Shown: positions 19,899 through 30,602 of the stretch, in pieces
Layout of the letters: each line of letters opens with the position of its first letter
How positions within the stretch are numbered: position 1 is the first letter of the stretch
Origin: Enteropsectra breve
Lineage: Eukaryota > Microsporidia
Direction: 5' to 3'
DNA length: 64,000 nt
Assembly (NCBI GenBank): GCA_024243835.1
Contig: JALPMN010000645.1
Location: 1-64,000 of the forward strand
Notes under the pieces: generated by a model
Database searches by the model: none
What the model was told of the DNA's origin: nothing
What the model saw: only the letters and a program-made list of their open reading frames with translations
Translations under genes and position numbers: made by a program

Positions 19899-20776
19899 AA
19901 TGGCTTCAAAATATTTACGTAAGAATATAAAAGACAATTATGAATCACTAAGATGAAATATACCAATGCGCGGATAAAAAGTCCAATGATAGTAAAAATA
20001 TCGCAATTGGCCATGCAAATGTTTTAAATCGTTTGATTTAGCTGTCATACTTTTAGAAACTGAAATTAGATCGTTGATAAAAAGTTTAAAAAATTGTAAG
20101 CTCAAGCCTAATTTCCTCATGGAATAAAGACACAATTACGATAAAATATAAAGCACTCGAAAAACGGAATTTACAAAATTGCTCATTTTAGTTCATGTTT
20201 TTGACAAAAATTACAATCGGCACAATAAACCCGCGAAATTGCATTAAAAGCGCCATACTAATTATTTGAATGCATTTTTCATACCCTTCAACATTTTTTA
20301 AAAAACTTAAAATACTGGTTCCAATGCCCCTCAAGATAGAGCCTTCGTTCTAATGATTCTGATAACTTAAATGTTTTAGGAAATAATTTTTTTCTACATA
20401 CTAGGCTCAAAAAACAATACTACTGCTTCTATAAAGGCTATTTACAGTAATACGTTCTCTCCTGCACTTATATTAACTGTATTTCCATTTTAAAAAGCTT
20501 ATTATTACTAAAATTAGAACATATCTTTCTTCAAATAGTTTCAGGTTTTTATGGAGAAAGAGCTTGTTTGTTAATATTTTTTGAAACAGAAGTGCGGGCG
20601 TATTTTCAATTCGCATGACAGTGCTAAATGAAACATGTTTAGGCCAAGCAAATTGATAGTACTTATGTTATTCATGGAATAGCAGAACATGCGTTGCTAG
20701 ATAAATGAATACCAAATACTATTATGTTTTGATTAGCCTGGGCAAAAATAACAAGCATGACTCTTAGGATTTTAAT
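19899..20776. other. Intergenic between divergent genes
   Basis: AT-rich divergent gap, presumably holding promoters of the Ubp8-like and five-span genes. No supported gene, RNA or repeat. Confidence 0.55.
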
Positions 20777-22678
20777 ATGCAACACCTGTTTTATATTCCT
20801 TCTGAAACATATTTTAAGTCTTCTGAACACGATGCTATGGCAATTTTTGATCTGATTAGGACCAAAATCCTAGGGAACCCAGTTCGGATAGCCCCAGACG
20901 CATCCCTATATAGTATATTCACTGCCGCCCTATTTGACTCTTTAGCATTTCAGATATACCTTGGGATATTCGCACTACTCATCGTTTGCTGGGTGGTCAT
21001 TTTCATACTCCGTAAAAGCAGCGATAACTCTCGGCGTCTCCTATATACAACAGGCGCTTTTATTGTTTTTTCTGCCCTAGCTGCCAAGTATAATTCGAAC
21101 ATAAATAGAGATCTTAAAAGCCGCACAGATAGTCACACACTCCTTGTTAAGAAAAGTTTCCCAAACAGCACAGGAGACTTATATCATAGCGTGCTTCAAC
21201 TATTTCAGAGTTTAAAAGCATCGGGTGGCAACAAGGCCAGCATGCTACAACCTACAAAAGTGCACAACATAGCCAATCTCGAAAGTACGCAGAAGCCACA
21301 GAGTAGCAATGACGATGACACGCAAGAGATGGAAAGCACAAACAACGAACCAAACGCATCGAAGAGCAGTGCAGTGCAAAGTGGTTCTCTGCTCCATAAA
21401 AACATAGATGCAATAGCAGAACCCTCTCAAGAAGAGAGCCAAGTAGAAGTTCTGACTGTTCAAGACGAACCTGGTTGCACAGGAAAAGAGTTGCATTGTC
21501 TAAGTGAACAAGTTCAAGGAAAGACAATAACATCAGAAAGTCTTTCCAGAGTAAAGGAAGAGTTTGAAGAAAACACCAGAGAAGCTGAATATTTAAACAG
21601 TCTTGCGAATAAATTCACGAACACAGAAAAGAACATCAGCGACTTTAAAGCAACATTTAGCATCTTCTATAAAATAGCGATGAGTATCAAGAATGAAATG
21701 GCATCGTTCAACGCGTATCCTGAGTATTACAAGTATGAAGCCCAGGATATGGTAACCTACGCAGAAAATGTTTTGAAAATTACCAGTGCCTCAAAATTCA
21801 TCACCTACAGCAAAAAGATACAACAGCAGGGACGAAGACCCGTGGTAGAGGCCGTTGCCTCGCAGCCCTACTCTGAAAGCAAACTGATCTTCTATTCGCA
21901 TGCTTATTTTTGCATCTGTGTAGTTTCTGGACTGATTATAGCGGCATGCCTTCTCTGCAAGATAAAATACACAGCGATTATTAAGAACATACTGAATGTC
22001 ATGCTGCTTATCGATGCGGTACTTAGTCTTGTCTACATGGTTTATGCCCAAAAAATGCACAGAGGATGTATTCTTGGGTTTACTGGAGAGTGTGATGACC
22101 ACTCTGAAACTGATTTTTTGAATATCGTTTCTCAGAGCAATATTGACCTGGGAAATACCGCGGATATCCAGGCCACGAACATTTTAGAAAAAATAGAAGC
22201 CAATGCAAGAAGCACAGCCAACGCCTTAAAAACGTATCTCTCTTCCAGGGATAGTGAGCTCTTTCAAATGAAGGCAGTCAGTTTGCTAAATTTTTTTGAC
22301 AAAATAAACTTCGTGTACGACGATTTTGATAACTTAACGCATAACAAGGTTGACAAAAATGAATTCTATTCCCTCATCAATAAAATGAATGGAAATATAA
22401 GAAACATCCAAAAAACAATCGCCGAAATTAAAAGAGACAAATTAATGGATTTTTATTCAAGAGAAATTGCATTTAGCCAAATAATCGAAAGCGAAAAAAT
22501 GAGAGCTAGGGGCCCATTTAGCGTGAGAGACGGTGATGTGAGCCAGAAACTCCACTTGCAGCAAGAATCATGCCAGGCGGCCAGAGCAAATATATGCCAC
22601 ATTTCTGTCATTTCTGATAAAATATGGTGCATGCTAGGCATGTTCTCTCTCATAACACTTTTTATAAATGTGTATTGA
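20777..22678 (+). CDS. Five-span membrane protein, prominin/Prm1/tweety-like layout
   Basis: Unrecognised by sequence, 633 residues. Hydrophobic spans at about 57-78, 88-104, 372-396, 402-425 and 613-632 give a pattern of paired spans (1-2 and 3-4) separated by two large loops (about 105-371 and 426-612), with a final span at the C-terminus. The first loop is rich in Ser, Asn and Glu with predicted helices. The second has a Cys pair (GCILGFTGEC) and long coiled-coil-like helices. This is the layout of prominins, tweety channels and fungal Prm1 fusion factors, but I see no diagnostic motif, so homology is only an inference. It lies head-to-tail 447 bases upstream of the SMP-domain gene. Confidence 0.75.
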   Translation: MQHLFYIPSETYFKSSEHDAMAIFDLIRTKILGNPVRIAPDASLYSIFTAALFDSLAFQIYLGIFALLIVCWVVIFILRKSSDNSRRLLYTTGAFIVFSALAAKYNSNINRDLKSRTDSHTLLVKKSFPNSTGDLYHSVLQLFQSLKASGGNKASMLQPTKVHNIANLESTQKPQSSNDDDTQEMESTNNEPNASKSSAVQSGSLLHKNIDAIAEPSQEESQVEVLTVQDEPGCTGKELHCLSEQVQGKTITSESLSRVKEEFEENTREAEYLNSLANKFTNTEKNISDFKATFSIFYKIAMSIKNEMASFNAYPEYYKYEAQDMVTYAENVLKITSASKFITYSKKIQQQGRRPVVEAVASQPYSESKLIFYSHAYFCICVVSGLIIAACLLCKIKYTAIIKNILNVMLLIDAVLSLVYMVYAQKMHRGCILGFTGECDDHSETDFLNIVSQSNIDLGNTADIQATNILEKIEANARSTANALKTYLSSRDSELFQMKAVSLLNFFDKINFVYDDFDNLTHNKVDKNEFYSLINKMNGNIRNIQKTIAEIKRDKLMDFYSREIAFSQIIESEKMRARGPFSVRDGDVSQKLHLQQESCQAARANICHISVISDKIWCMLGMFSLITLFINVY

Positions 22679-23125
22679 TGCTTAGCCTATGGTTGTGATT
22701 ATTGCAGGACCTTAAAATCCGTTCATTTTAAAGCAGTTAGGTCTATCAAAGCCTCATTATGAGTCTGTATATTACGGGAAGAAGTCATGCAATGGTATGG
22801 AAAGAATGCAAGTCTTTAATATGAATTGAATAAACTACTGTACAAAGCGCGTTAAACCCCCATCCTTACAAAAATTAAAAATAATCAAACACTCTTTATC
22901 ACCTGGCATTGCTTTACTCAAGATATTGTAAAATGTTTAATTTTTGCTGAAGAAATTCAGCCCTTTTTAATACAAGCTGAAATCTTAATTTGAGCATATT
23001 TTTCTGTCAGTAAACAATAGTATAGTGTGCGGTTATTTGCGGATTTACATCTCGGAAGACTTCTTCAAACTCGTTTTGAATGCCATGAAACATGGTTCAA
23101 AAATTGGAAGTTGGAGAATATACCA
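22679..23125. other. Intergenic
   Basis: AT-rich spacer between two plus-strand membrane-protein genes. The frame of the next gene extends upstream to 23027 but only with a GTG start. No other feature. Confidence 0.55.
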
Positions 23126-25762
23126 ATGCTTCAGTTCTTTCTGGGAATACTTTGTTGTATGGCAGCAAGCACCGTGATTTTCTTGCTCCTGTTAATATCA
23201 TCAGGTAAAGATAGTGCTCATAGCAATCCTGCTAAAAGGCATAAGCAAATCAACAAGCTGAGCGACAAGCTGATGAAGAACATAGCTGCTTCACTACATC
23301 CTTGCCGTGATACTGCGTGGATTAATATTATAATGCAGCGAATATGGGCTGAGATGTCTTCAAACGAGACATACAGGAGGAAGGCAGCTATTTCAATAGA
23401 AAAGTCTTTTGGAGCACTTCTTGAAAGCGGCTACATTAAAGAGGTCAGTGTTACGGACTTAAAACTGGGGCAAGAGGCGCCATACATAACAAATATCAGA
23501 ATTTTAACAAGGGGCGAGCAGAATGAAATTTCAGCATCCAGGAATACGAAGAAGACGTCCATGTCCAAGCTGAAACGATACTTGTTGAGGGCTTTAGGCG
23601 GTAAAACTACGAGCAAGAAATGTGAGGGAAAGAATGTTGATCCAAAGAATGAGGGCGAACACGCAATCTCATTCTATGAATGCACTGATCACTTAAAGGC
23701 TAACGAAGATTTATATAGAGAAAAGTCGGACGACACTAGCATCTCTTCGCTACACGAAGAAGCACATTTACAGGACCTCTGCCCGGCACATTTTGAAAAC
23801 ATATTTGAGAATGCCACATTCATTGCAGATGTGCATTATAATGGTGGTTATAGTGTTGATACGAGCATCAGGCTTTCCAAGAAGCTTTCCATCTACTCCA
23901 AGCTGAAAATAAATGGTTTTGCGGAAAAAATGCTGCTCCGGGTTCCTGCGCTGGAGAGTAGCACAAGATATGAATATTGCTTTTTAGATAATCCTGCAAT
24001 GGATATTTCTATTTCGAGCCAGATAAACGGCGGGAAAAATAATGGTTTTCTGGTGCAAAGCGTCAACAAGCTCATAAAAATGGCCCTGGGCTACTCATTT
24101 ACAAATTACATGGTATATCCAAAATGGTACCAGTATTGCTTTGGCTTTGTTTCTTCAAAGGATCTTCTGCACAATAATATAAAAATTGGGCCTGAGAATA
24201 TTGACTATATTTCACATTCAGCCCTCGAGCTGATATCGTTTACAGGAAATGATTTCAAATTAGCCAAAAGACACGATGGGGTAGCCCTAAAAAAGGCCTC
24301 TTGCTCTCTCAATGGCGAAGATAACTTTTTTTCTGCCACCATTTATTTTTCTGAATTGGAAAATGATGCCTGCAGCCCAAACACAAAAATAGCAGTCCGC
24401 AACTATTTCACCGATAAGAATTCATTTCCCCGTATTTTTAGCAAGCTGCAAGGGGCATCGTTGCTATATGGCAAAGATGATTTCAGTATTTTTAAAGTAA
24501 CTATTGCCAATACGGAAATTGAATTCACAAGAGCAATATTGCAGGGGTATGTCGTGCTGCAGTGTAATCAAGACGAAAGCTCTGATTTTATTGTTTGTAA
24601 GATCTGCCAAGATCACATTGTTTTGTTCTACAAACTTTCGGAAAATCAAAACTATTCCTATGACTTGGGGGAAGTGCTTTTACTGAAGCATGAGCTGCAG
24701 AAACATATTAAAACGCACATTTTAGTCGAGGAAGCATCCGCTGAGTCATCTTCTAGCCATGCACATCTGCTTATCGATAATATTTTAGAATACATGAGTT
24801 TTAAACCTGAATTCGTCTGCACTAAGAGTATTGCATTTGACTATCAACTGAAGCTGCTAAGAGACTGTTTGTTTGATCACCACCTGCGGTTCAAGATGGT
24901 TAATGGCGTTGGGAGAGCTAGTGCGCTACAAACAGTCATGGAAAACTGCGTGCTTTTTCAGCTTGAAGATGCAGATGGAAATAATAGCGCAGCACTGCCC
25001 ACGTATATGTATGGCTATCACGATGAACAGCATTATATAGATGCAACACAAGACGGAAAATCATTTTTTGTATATCAAGCAAAAGAGCATGGATGTGGCT
25101 CTGCGCTGCACATAACATTTCCAGTGCTTCAACGGGCAGAATTCCTCTCCAGATTTGTTTCAGAACTAGAATTCAAGCTCAGATTGGCTTCAATTTTTGA
25201 CAGCATTGCAGTAGTATCCCAATTCAGCGCTCTTAAAGGGCTTAGGAAAGAGCTTAAAGTTGGCAGTGGGTCCCTTTATATCAATTTTGATGCAGAAATG
25301 CCTTGCTCAATACGACTAAAAATATTTTCCTGCAAGTACAAGAGAATAGTGTATGACATAAAGCATATCGCCGGCAATGGCTCTTTTCAGGCATTGATAC
25401 CAACACAAAGTGATTTTTTAAAAATTTATATGCAGCCGATATTTCCTGCAGCAAAAAATATCGGATACAAACTTGAAGCCATTCCTTCCTCCCATGAAAT
25501 GTACATAAACACTAACATAAAGATACGCAGAAAGTCTAAGCAGGTCTTTCCCATTAAGGGCTTTCCATCATTTACAGTGCATTGGAATGTTCATTCTATC
25601 AATTCATTTGCAGTGTACCTTCTGGATCTCGATTCAAAAGTACAAATAGAAAGCAACGGTATTTTCAACACTGAAAACAAGGAATATTGGTTTGTCATCA
25701 AAAATCTAGAAGCAAAAGAAATAGAATGTAGCGTGAGACTTGGACTGCACAGCATCTCATAA
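23126..25762 (+). CDS. SMP-domain lipid-transfer protein, TEX2/Nvj2-like
   Basis: Predicted ER-anchored lipid-transfer protein of membrane contact sites, 878 residues. An N-terminal transmembrane anchor (about residues 3-25) is followed by a split SMP domain. The first half, about 49-128, has DTAWINIIMQRIWAEM and VTDLKLGQEAPYITNIRIL, matching the SMP pattern of W-N-x(3)-R-I-W and DLGxxPPxIxNVRV. A charged insertion of about 100 residues precedes the second half (232-340), with FIADVHYNGGYSVDTSIRLS, FLDNPAMDISIS and VYPKWYQYCF. The rest (340-878) is beta-rich and unrecognised. An anchor plus SMP suggests the TEX2/Nvj2 or Mmm1 class. ATG at 23126 follows ATACCA. Confidence 0.72.
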   Translation: MLQFFLGILCCMAASTVIFLLLLISSGKDSAHSNPAKRHKQINKLSDKLMKNIAASLHPCRDTAWINIIMQRIWAEMSSNETYRRKAAISIEKSFGALLESGYIKEVSVTDLKLGQEAPYITNIRILTRGEQNEISASRNTKKTSMSKLKRYLLRALGGKTTSKKCEGKNVDPKNEGEHAISFYECTDHLKANEDLYREKSDDTSISSLHEEAHLQDLCPAHFENIFENATFIADVHYNGGYSVDTSIRLSKKLSIYSKLKINGFAEKMLLRVPALESSTRYEYCFLDNPAMDISISSQINGGKNNGFLVQSVNKLIKMALGYSFTNYMVYPKWYQYCFGFVSSKDLLHNNIKIGPENIDYISHSALELISFTGNDFKLAKRHDGVALKKASCSLNGEDNFFSATIYFSELENDACSPNTKIAVRNYFTDKNSFPRIFSKLQGASLLYGKDDFSIFKVTIANTEIEFTRAILQGYVVLQCNQDESSDFIVCKICQDHIVLFYKLSENQNYSYDLGEVLLLKHELQKHIKTHILVEEASAESSSSHAHLLIDNILEYMSFKPEFVCTKSIAFDYQLKLLRDCLFDHHLRFKMVNGVGRASALQTVMENCVLFQLEDADGNNSAALPTYMYGYHDEQHYIDATQDGKSFFVYQAKEHGCGSALHITFPVLQRAEFLSRFVSELEFKLRLASIFDSIAVVSQFSALKGLRKELKVGSGSLYINFDAEMPCSIRLKIFSCKYKRIVYDIKHIAGNGSFQALIPTQSDFLKIYMQPIFPAAKNIGYKLEAIPSSHEMYINTNIKIRRKSKQVFPIKGFPSFTVHWNVHSINSFAVYLLDLDSKVQIESNGIFNTENKEYWFVIKNLEAKEIECSVRLGLHSIS

Positions 25763-25946
25763 ATGCTATACCATTTAAATTAATTTTACTAAAGCCACAT
25801 AGTTATTTATTTTTAAGGATAATATTTCAGCCAGTAATTTTGTGTGTATTCAGTTTTTCAGTTAATTTTGAATAATAAATCATTTAGCATCAGCATATGG
25901 CCTAGTTTAGTTGAGTAGCCCATACTCTTTGAAATTAGAAAAAGTC

Positions 25947-27992
25947 ATGCCGACTGCTCGTTTTTTCATAAGAAAAACAAAGAGATCCCCTTTAGAAGCA
26001 TTTTTTCGAGGCGGCATTTTCAAATGGAAAACTGCAGCAAACAACTCTTATCCCAAATTTTTGCTTGCATCTAATCCACAAATTTTACCCATGGATGAGA
26101 TTGCAATTCCGAAGCAGGCTGTAAAATACCAGTTCCCCTTTGAAGAACTCAAAATGAAGACGAATCATTCAGAATTTCCGCTCTGGATAAACTACAATGG
26201 ACTGATAATTGTGGAAATGTTTAAGCTCAACTCAAAAGCGGTGGCAGAATTTTTGATTGCAATTGCAGAGCCCGTTTCGAGGCCGCAAAATATACATGAG
26301 TATCAGGTTACAGCATATTCATTGTATGCCGCAGCCTCCGTGGGCCTCACAACAGACGACATTCTCAAAACCTTAAACCGCTTTTCGAAAAACATAATTC
26401 CGAAAAATGTCGCAAATTTCATCGCTGAATGCACTTTGAGCTACGGGAAATTGAAATTGGTCCAGACCAAATCAATACACTTTATTGAGGCATCAGACGC
26501 CAAGGTCTATGGCACGATCTCTCAGGATCCTGTAATTGTCGAAGAAACTATTTACAGGAACGATGCTCTTTCTCAGATCTACATTAAAAACATTGTTGCG
26601 GTGCGAAAAAGATGCATTGAGCTCGACTACCCACTGATAGAAGAATATGATTATAAAAAGGACGAGAATCTGCCGAACCTGGCAATTGACTTGCGCCCAC
26701 AGGTTCAAATACGGTCTTACCAGGAAACCTGTCTCAATAAGATGCTTGGAAATGAGCGGGTCAGAAGTGGAATTATTGTTCTTCCATGCGGAAGCGGCAA
26801 AACACTGGTAGGAATAACAGCGATCAGCACGATCAAGAAATCAGCGCTCATACTATGCACCTCTGCAGTGTCGGTTGAGCAATGGAGACAGTCAATACTG
26901 CAGTTTACAACGCTTGAAAATGAAAAAATAGCAAGATTTACATCTGACCGAAAAGAGTGGTTCAGCAATGGGGCTGGTATTTTAATAACCACATATTCAA
27001 TGATGTCCTATAACGGAAAGCGCTCCCAGGAGGCACAGCGGATCGCAGAGAACATCTCTCGCAGTGAGTGGGGAATTCTGATTATGGACGAGGTGCATGT
27101 AGTGCCAGCCCAGATATTCAGAAAGACCGTATCACTAGTGAGCCACTACAGCAAGCTTGGGCTAACGGCAACTCTCGTCCGGGAGGATGATAAAATCGAA
27201 GATCTGAATTTTCTTATTGGGCCAAAACTCTATGAGGCAGACTGGCAGGATCTGAGCCTGCAGGGGCATATTGCCCAGGTGGAGGGTGCTGAGGTGTGGT
27301 GCAAAATGACCGCTGAGTTCTATAAAGAGTACCTGATCAGGGATGTAGCATGCAGAAGACTCCTTAGCATTATGAACCCAACAAAGTTCCAAATATGTGA
27401 ATATTTAATAGAAAAACACGAGAAAAGAGGCGATAAAATCATTGTATTCAGTGATTCCATATTTGCCCTCAAACAATATGCAGTAAAGCTTGGTAAGCCA
27501 TTTATATACGGCCCCACAAGCCAGACGGAAAGAATGCGCATCTTAAAGCAGTTTCAAACGAATTCGCAGATAAACACAATTTTTCTCAGCAAAGTCGGTG
27601 ATACATCAATTGATCTTCCTGAGGCAACATGCCTTATTCAGATATCCAGCCATTTTGGAAGCCGAAGACAAGAGGCGCAGAGACTGGGAAGAGTTCTTCG
27701 TGCGAAAAAAAGAAACAATCCGAATTTCAGGGTTTATTTTTATTCGCTCGTAAGCAAAGACACTGATGAAATGGCTTATTCTGCGAAAAGACAAAGATTC
27801 CTAATCGACCAGGGATATTCATTTCGAACTATTGTTGATGTTCCACAGCTATACGCACGCGAAAAATATATTTTAAAGACAAAGGGCCAGCAGAGAGAGC
27901 TGCTTGATGCTGTGCTCAGTGCCAAGGACAATGAGCATGATAGTCTTGAAGAAATGGACTGCAACATAATGTTTAATGATGAGGAGCAGTGA
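25947..27992 (+). CDS. TFIIH helicase subunit XPB/Ssl2
   Basis: Superfamily 2 DNA translocase of TFIIH, needed for promoter opening and nucleotide-excision repair, 681 residues. Walker A is LPCGSGKTL (about residue 279). The Walker B DEVH box is [13 protein letters not shown] (about 380). [19 protein letters not shown] carries the TAT motif and the RED motif typical of XPB. Motifs V and VI are [13 protein letters not shown] and [13 protein letters not shown]. The N-terminal domain has [15 protein letters not shown] and the DRD-type region. It lacks the long acidic N- and C-terminal tails of human XPB. The frame runs up to a TTG at 25911, but the first ATG is at 25947. Confidence 0.97.
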   Translation: MPTARFFIRKTKRSPLEAFFRGGIFKWKTAANNSYPKFLLASNPQILPMDEIAIPKQAVKYQFPFEELKMKTNHSEFPLWINYNGLIIVEMFKLNSKAVAEFLIAIAEPVSRPQNIHEYQVTAYSLYAAASVGLTTDDILKTLNRFSKNIIPKNVANFIAECTLSYGKLKLVQTKSIHFIEASDAKVYGTISQDPVIVEETIYRNDALSQIYIKNIVAVRKRCIELDYPLIEEYDYKKDENLPNLAIDLRPQVQIRSYQETCLNKMLGNERVRSGIIVLPCGSGKTLVGITAISTIKKSALILCTSAVSVEQWRQSILQFTTLENEKIARFTSDRKEWFSNGAGILITTYSMMSYNGKRSQEAQRIAENISRSEWGILIMDEVHVVPAQIFRKTVSLVSHYSKLGLTATLVREDDKIEDLNFLIGPKLYEADWQDLSLQGHIAQVEGAEVWCKMTAEFYKEYLIRDVACRRLLSIMNPTKFQICEYLIEKHEKRGDKIIVFSDSIFALKQYAVKLGKPFIYGPTSQTERMRILKQFQTNSQINTIFLSKVGDTSIDLPEATCLIQISSHFGSRRQEAQRLGRVLRAKKRNNPNFRVYFYSLVSKDTDEMAYSAKRQRFLIDQGYSFRTIVDVPQLYAREKYILKTKGQQRELLDAVLSAKDNEHDSLEEMDCNIMFNDEEQ

Positions 27993-28290
27993 TCCTGTTA
28001 GTTCTTGCTATATCGAAATATTCAAATCGCAAGACTTGCTCTTTTGTCGAACATTTCTTTTTCGATCACTGAAAATGTGAAATGGAAGGGGCCTCAGCTT
28101 TTGCACGCAAAGCAAATTAAAATTCCATGATCGAGCTGCTCACAAAGATTGGGCCCAGTTATTGGCACCTGGAAATAAAATAAAATAAAATCTTTCAAAG
28201 TTCCTAATACTTTTTACTTAAGTGTTGTTTTATGGCGTTTTACAAAAGGCGTCCATACTATCATCAGCAGACTCACTGTTTTACGGGCTA

Positions 28291-29247
28291 TCAGAAAATC
28301 CTTTTGCCGTTATTGCTAATCGAAATATTATCGCCTTTTCGCAGTACTTTGTAAATGCTACTTTGTGACTTTACAAAAAATATTTCTGGCCTGCCATCGC
28401 AAAGCCTTGCACCATCATCTTTAATAACTTTTTCAACCTTCTCTGTTGCAATTAATTCAGATAGAAAATACCTCGATAGAGCCACCAAAATTTTCCCATA
28501 TATTAATTGCGGTGTATTCCCACTATAAATCTCCTGAAGCACATACGTGCACAGAGGGTTTTCTAAGGAAGCTGCCGTGCGAATGCTCGTCTCAATACTC
28601 AGTTTTCCGCGCTTAAATGACAGCACATATCTGTCTTTATACTTCACATAGGATGCCTTTTCACATTCAAATTCAAAATGCGGCTTAAAGCATCCGGCCA
28701 TCTTGTAGCTTCCATAGCGTATTTCGCAATGCAAAAAGGGGATGTCACACGGTGCATCATTATATGAAATAAAATAGTTCATCGCACTCAGAGGATCGAT
28801 GTATATCCTGATACTGTTGTTTTCAACTCTAGCAACATTTTTCACTTGCAGCAGCTCCACGGATAATTTTTTTTCGAACTCTTTACCTAAATCCAGGCAT
28901 TTAATGCCTGTTTGGATTATCTCTAAAGCACTATTTACGGCATATCTCTTTAGATGAATATGCTCTTTTTCACCTCTTGCACTTTCGATTGTTTTAATTA
29001 CACCCTTGCTTATTAAATCGTCTAATATATCGAGTGTACTGTTTAATCCCAAGGCTTTCGCGATGTTCTGTGAAATGTTCTGCACTCTTGACTGAATCTC
29101 CATCTGCGCCTGATTTTTCATTATAAAGTACTCAGAGAGACCGTTCCATGCTTTTGTGAGTGATGTCTCAGGCACAGTATACATTATATAATTGTTCTTG
29201 AGTGAGAGTGGTCGAGATACTAGAAATTCATCGCTGTCGATTTGCAT
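28291..29247 (-). CDS. Hypothetical protein, 318 residues
   Basis: I do not recognise it. It begins MQIDSDEFLVSRPLSLKNNY. Residues 30-120 are helical, with a stretch that reads like part of a winged helix (LDILDDLISKGVIKTIE), and the rest mixes strands and helices. No membrane span, zinc site or catalytic motif. The ATG follows CATCCCAAGCG, which supports this start. The overall look is of a soluble subunit of a nuclear complex, such as a Mediator or transcription-factor subunit, but nothing in the sequence proves that. Confidence 0.7.
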   Translation of the reverse strand: MQIDSDEFLVSRPLSLKNNYIMYTVPETSLTKAWNGLSEYFIMKNQAQMEIQSRVQNISQNIAKALGLNSTLDILDDLISKGVIKTIESARGEKEHIHLKRYAVNSALEIIQTGIKCLDLGKEFEKKLSVELLQVKNVARVENNSIRIYIDPLSAMNYFISYNDAPCDIPFLHCEIRYGSYKMAGCFKPHFEFECEKASYVKYKDRYVLSFKRGKLSIETSIRTAASLENPLCTYVLQEIYSGNTPQLIYGKILVALSRYFLSELIATEKVEKVIKDDGARLCDGRPEIFFVKSQSSIYKVLRKGDNISISNNGKRIF

Positions 29248-30089
29248 CGCTTGGGATGCCCAGATTTTAAAATAAAATTATTTTTAAAAATACAAAAATA
29301 CTAGACAGCTGAAGAATTCAAAATGTCTGAGTCCAAGCTTATTAGATATTTTAGACTATTTGACACACTGCAACTACATGTTTAAAATAAAATATAGAGC
29401 TTTTTTAGTTGACTTGGCCTTAAATCGCAGTGGCTCAGGATGTCTGTTTGGGCAACTGCAGCATCATTGTGGTAACTTACCAAGTTTTATCAAAGTAACA
29501 TTAACTCACTGGCACTATATATAAGCACCAACAATATTGTTACTTGCCAAGATATGTTATAATTGTTTTTTAAATGACATGTTATCTAAAGACGCTAACT
29601 CAATAAATGAAGTTTCTTCAAACGGTACATTTTCTAAAAATAATACTGCAGTAGATTTTCCAAGAATATTAACACAGCGCATATTTTCTCATCTTAGAGC
29701 CATTTGAACATTATGCGTTATATGTTGAAGTTCTTGTTGGCTTCTAGACAAGCACTTTTCTTGATTGCCTTGAGCTTTAAACGATCCCCATAATTCGCTG
29801 GCATAAATCCCGACAGGTTTGAAAGCTGTATACTGCATTTTTCTCCGAAACTCCTGCTTTATAGCTGATAAATATTTCTTTGTTGTTCATAAAAGAAAAT
29901 TACCTGAATGTATGATGCCTATGCACATGCCTTTTGATGTATTTTGCATTGTTAATCTATTAATTGAATGATTTAAAATTAAACGTTTTGATTATAAAGC
30001 CAAGACCTTAATTTTACACGTGGCTATTAGGAATACTGCTATAATATTATTAATTTTATTGCATAGTAATTTCATGGCCTTACATATGG
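29248..30089. other. Intergenic
   Basis: AT-rich. Short frames only, and no supported gene or RNA. Confidence 0.55.
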
Positions 30090-30602
30090 TCAAGCATCCT
30101 CGAGACTTTTTTGGGCTATTTTTCTTATCTTTTTGAAGTATTCAGCTGGGTTCTGCCTGAACTGTTGGGCAGCCTCACAGTTTGCTGGGCTCTCAAAGTT
30201 TGGATTGTCTAGCATGCTTTTTATACTAATAATTACGCTTTCGGGCGTTCGGACAGGCAGCCAGCGCTCGTTTAGTTCTTCATATCCAAATTCATCATTT
30301 CCTGGACTGTGTAAAATTGAGATGCATACATTTCCGTTTTTATCAATGTTCGGATGCCACATGGGAGTGGTGAACTTGAATGTAGGCGGCGCATCTGGAT
30401 AATTTAAGGGAAAAATCATCTCTGCTCTGTAAATGCCCGCTTCGTATGGGGTGTCTGCCGAGCCAAGGATGATGACCTCCCATGTGTATATATTGTCGTT
30501 GATCAAGCCTATACTGTAATCCTTGTTATTAATGTCGGAACTGATACGTCTGTAATCCTTGTTGATGTACGCTCTGCTTCTTGACGCATCATTTGCTGGC
30601 AT
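30090..30602 (-). CDS. Ubiquitin-conjugating enzyme E2, Ubc7/UBE2G-type
   Basis: E2 enzyme, 170 residues. The HPN motif (HPNIDKNGNVCIS) leads to the catalytic Cys93. The insertion after it, HSPGNDEFGYEELNERWLPV, is the acidic loop that marks the Ubc7/UBE2G and Cdc34 group, and RTPESVIISIKSMLDNPN with SPANCEAA fits Ubc7/UBE2G. That group works in ER-associated degradation with membrane RING ligases. A membrane RING-H2 gene lies at 33820-34563, though nothing links the two beyond proximity. The start at 30602 (after GTACCCAC) is better than the longer frame from 30704, which adds an unrelated extension. Confidence 0.93.
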   Translation of the reverse strand: MPANDASRSRAYINKDYRRISSDINNKDYSIGLINDNIYTWEVIILGSADTPYEAGIYRAEMIFPLNYPDAPPTFKFTTPMWHPNIDKNGNVCISILHSPGNDEFGYEELNERWLPVRTPESVIISIKSMLDNPNFESPANCEAAQQFRQNPAEYFKKIRKIAQKSLEDA

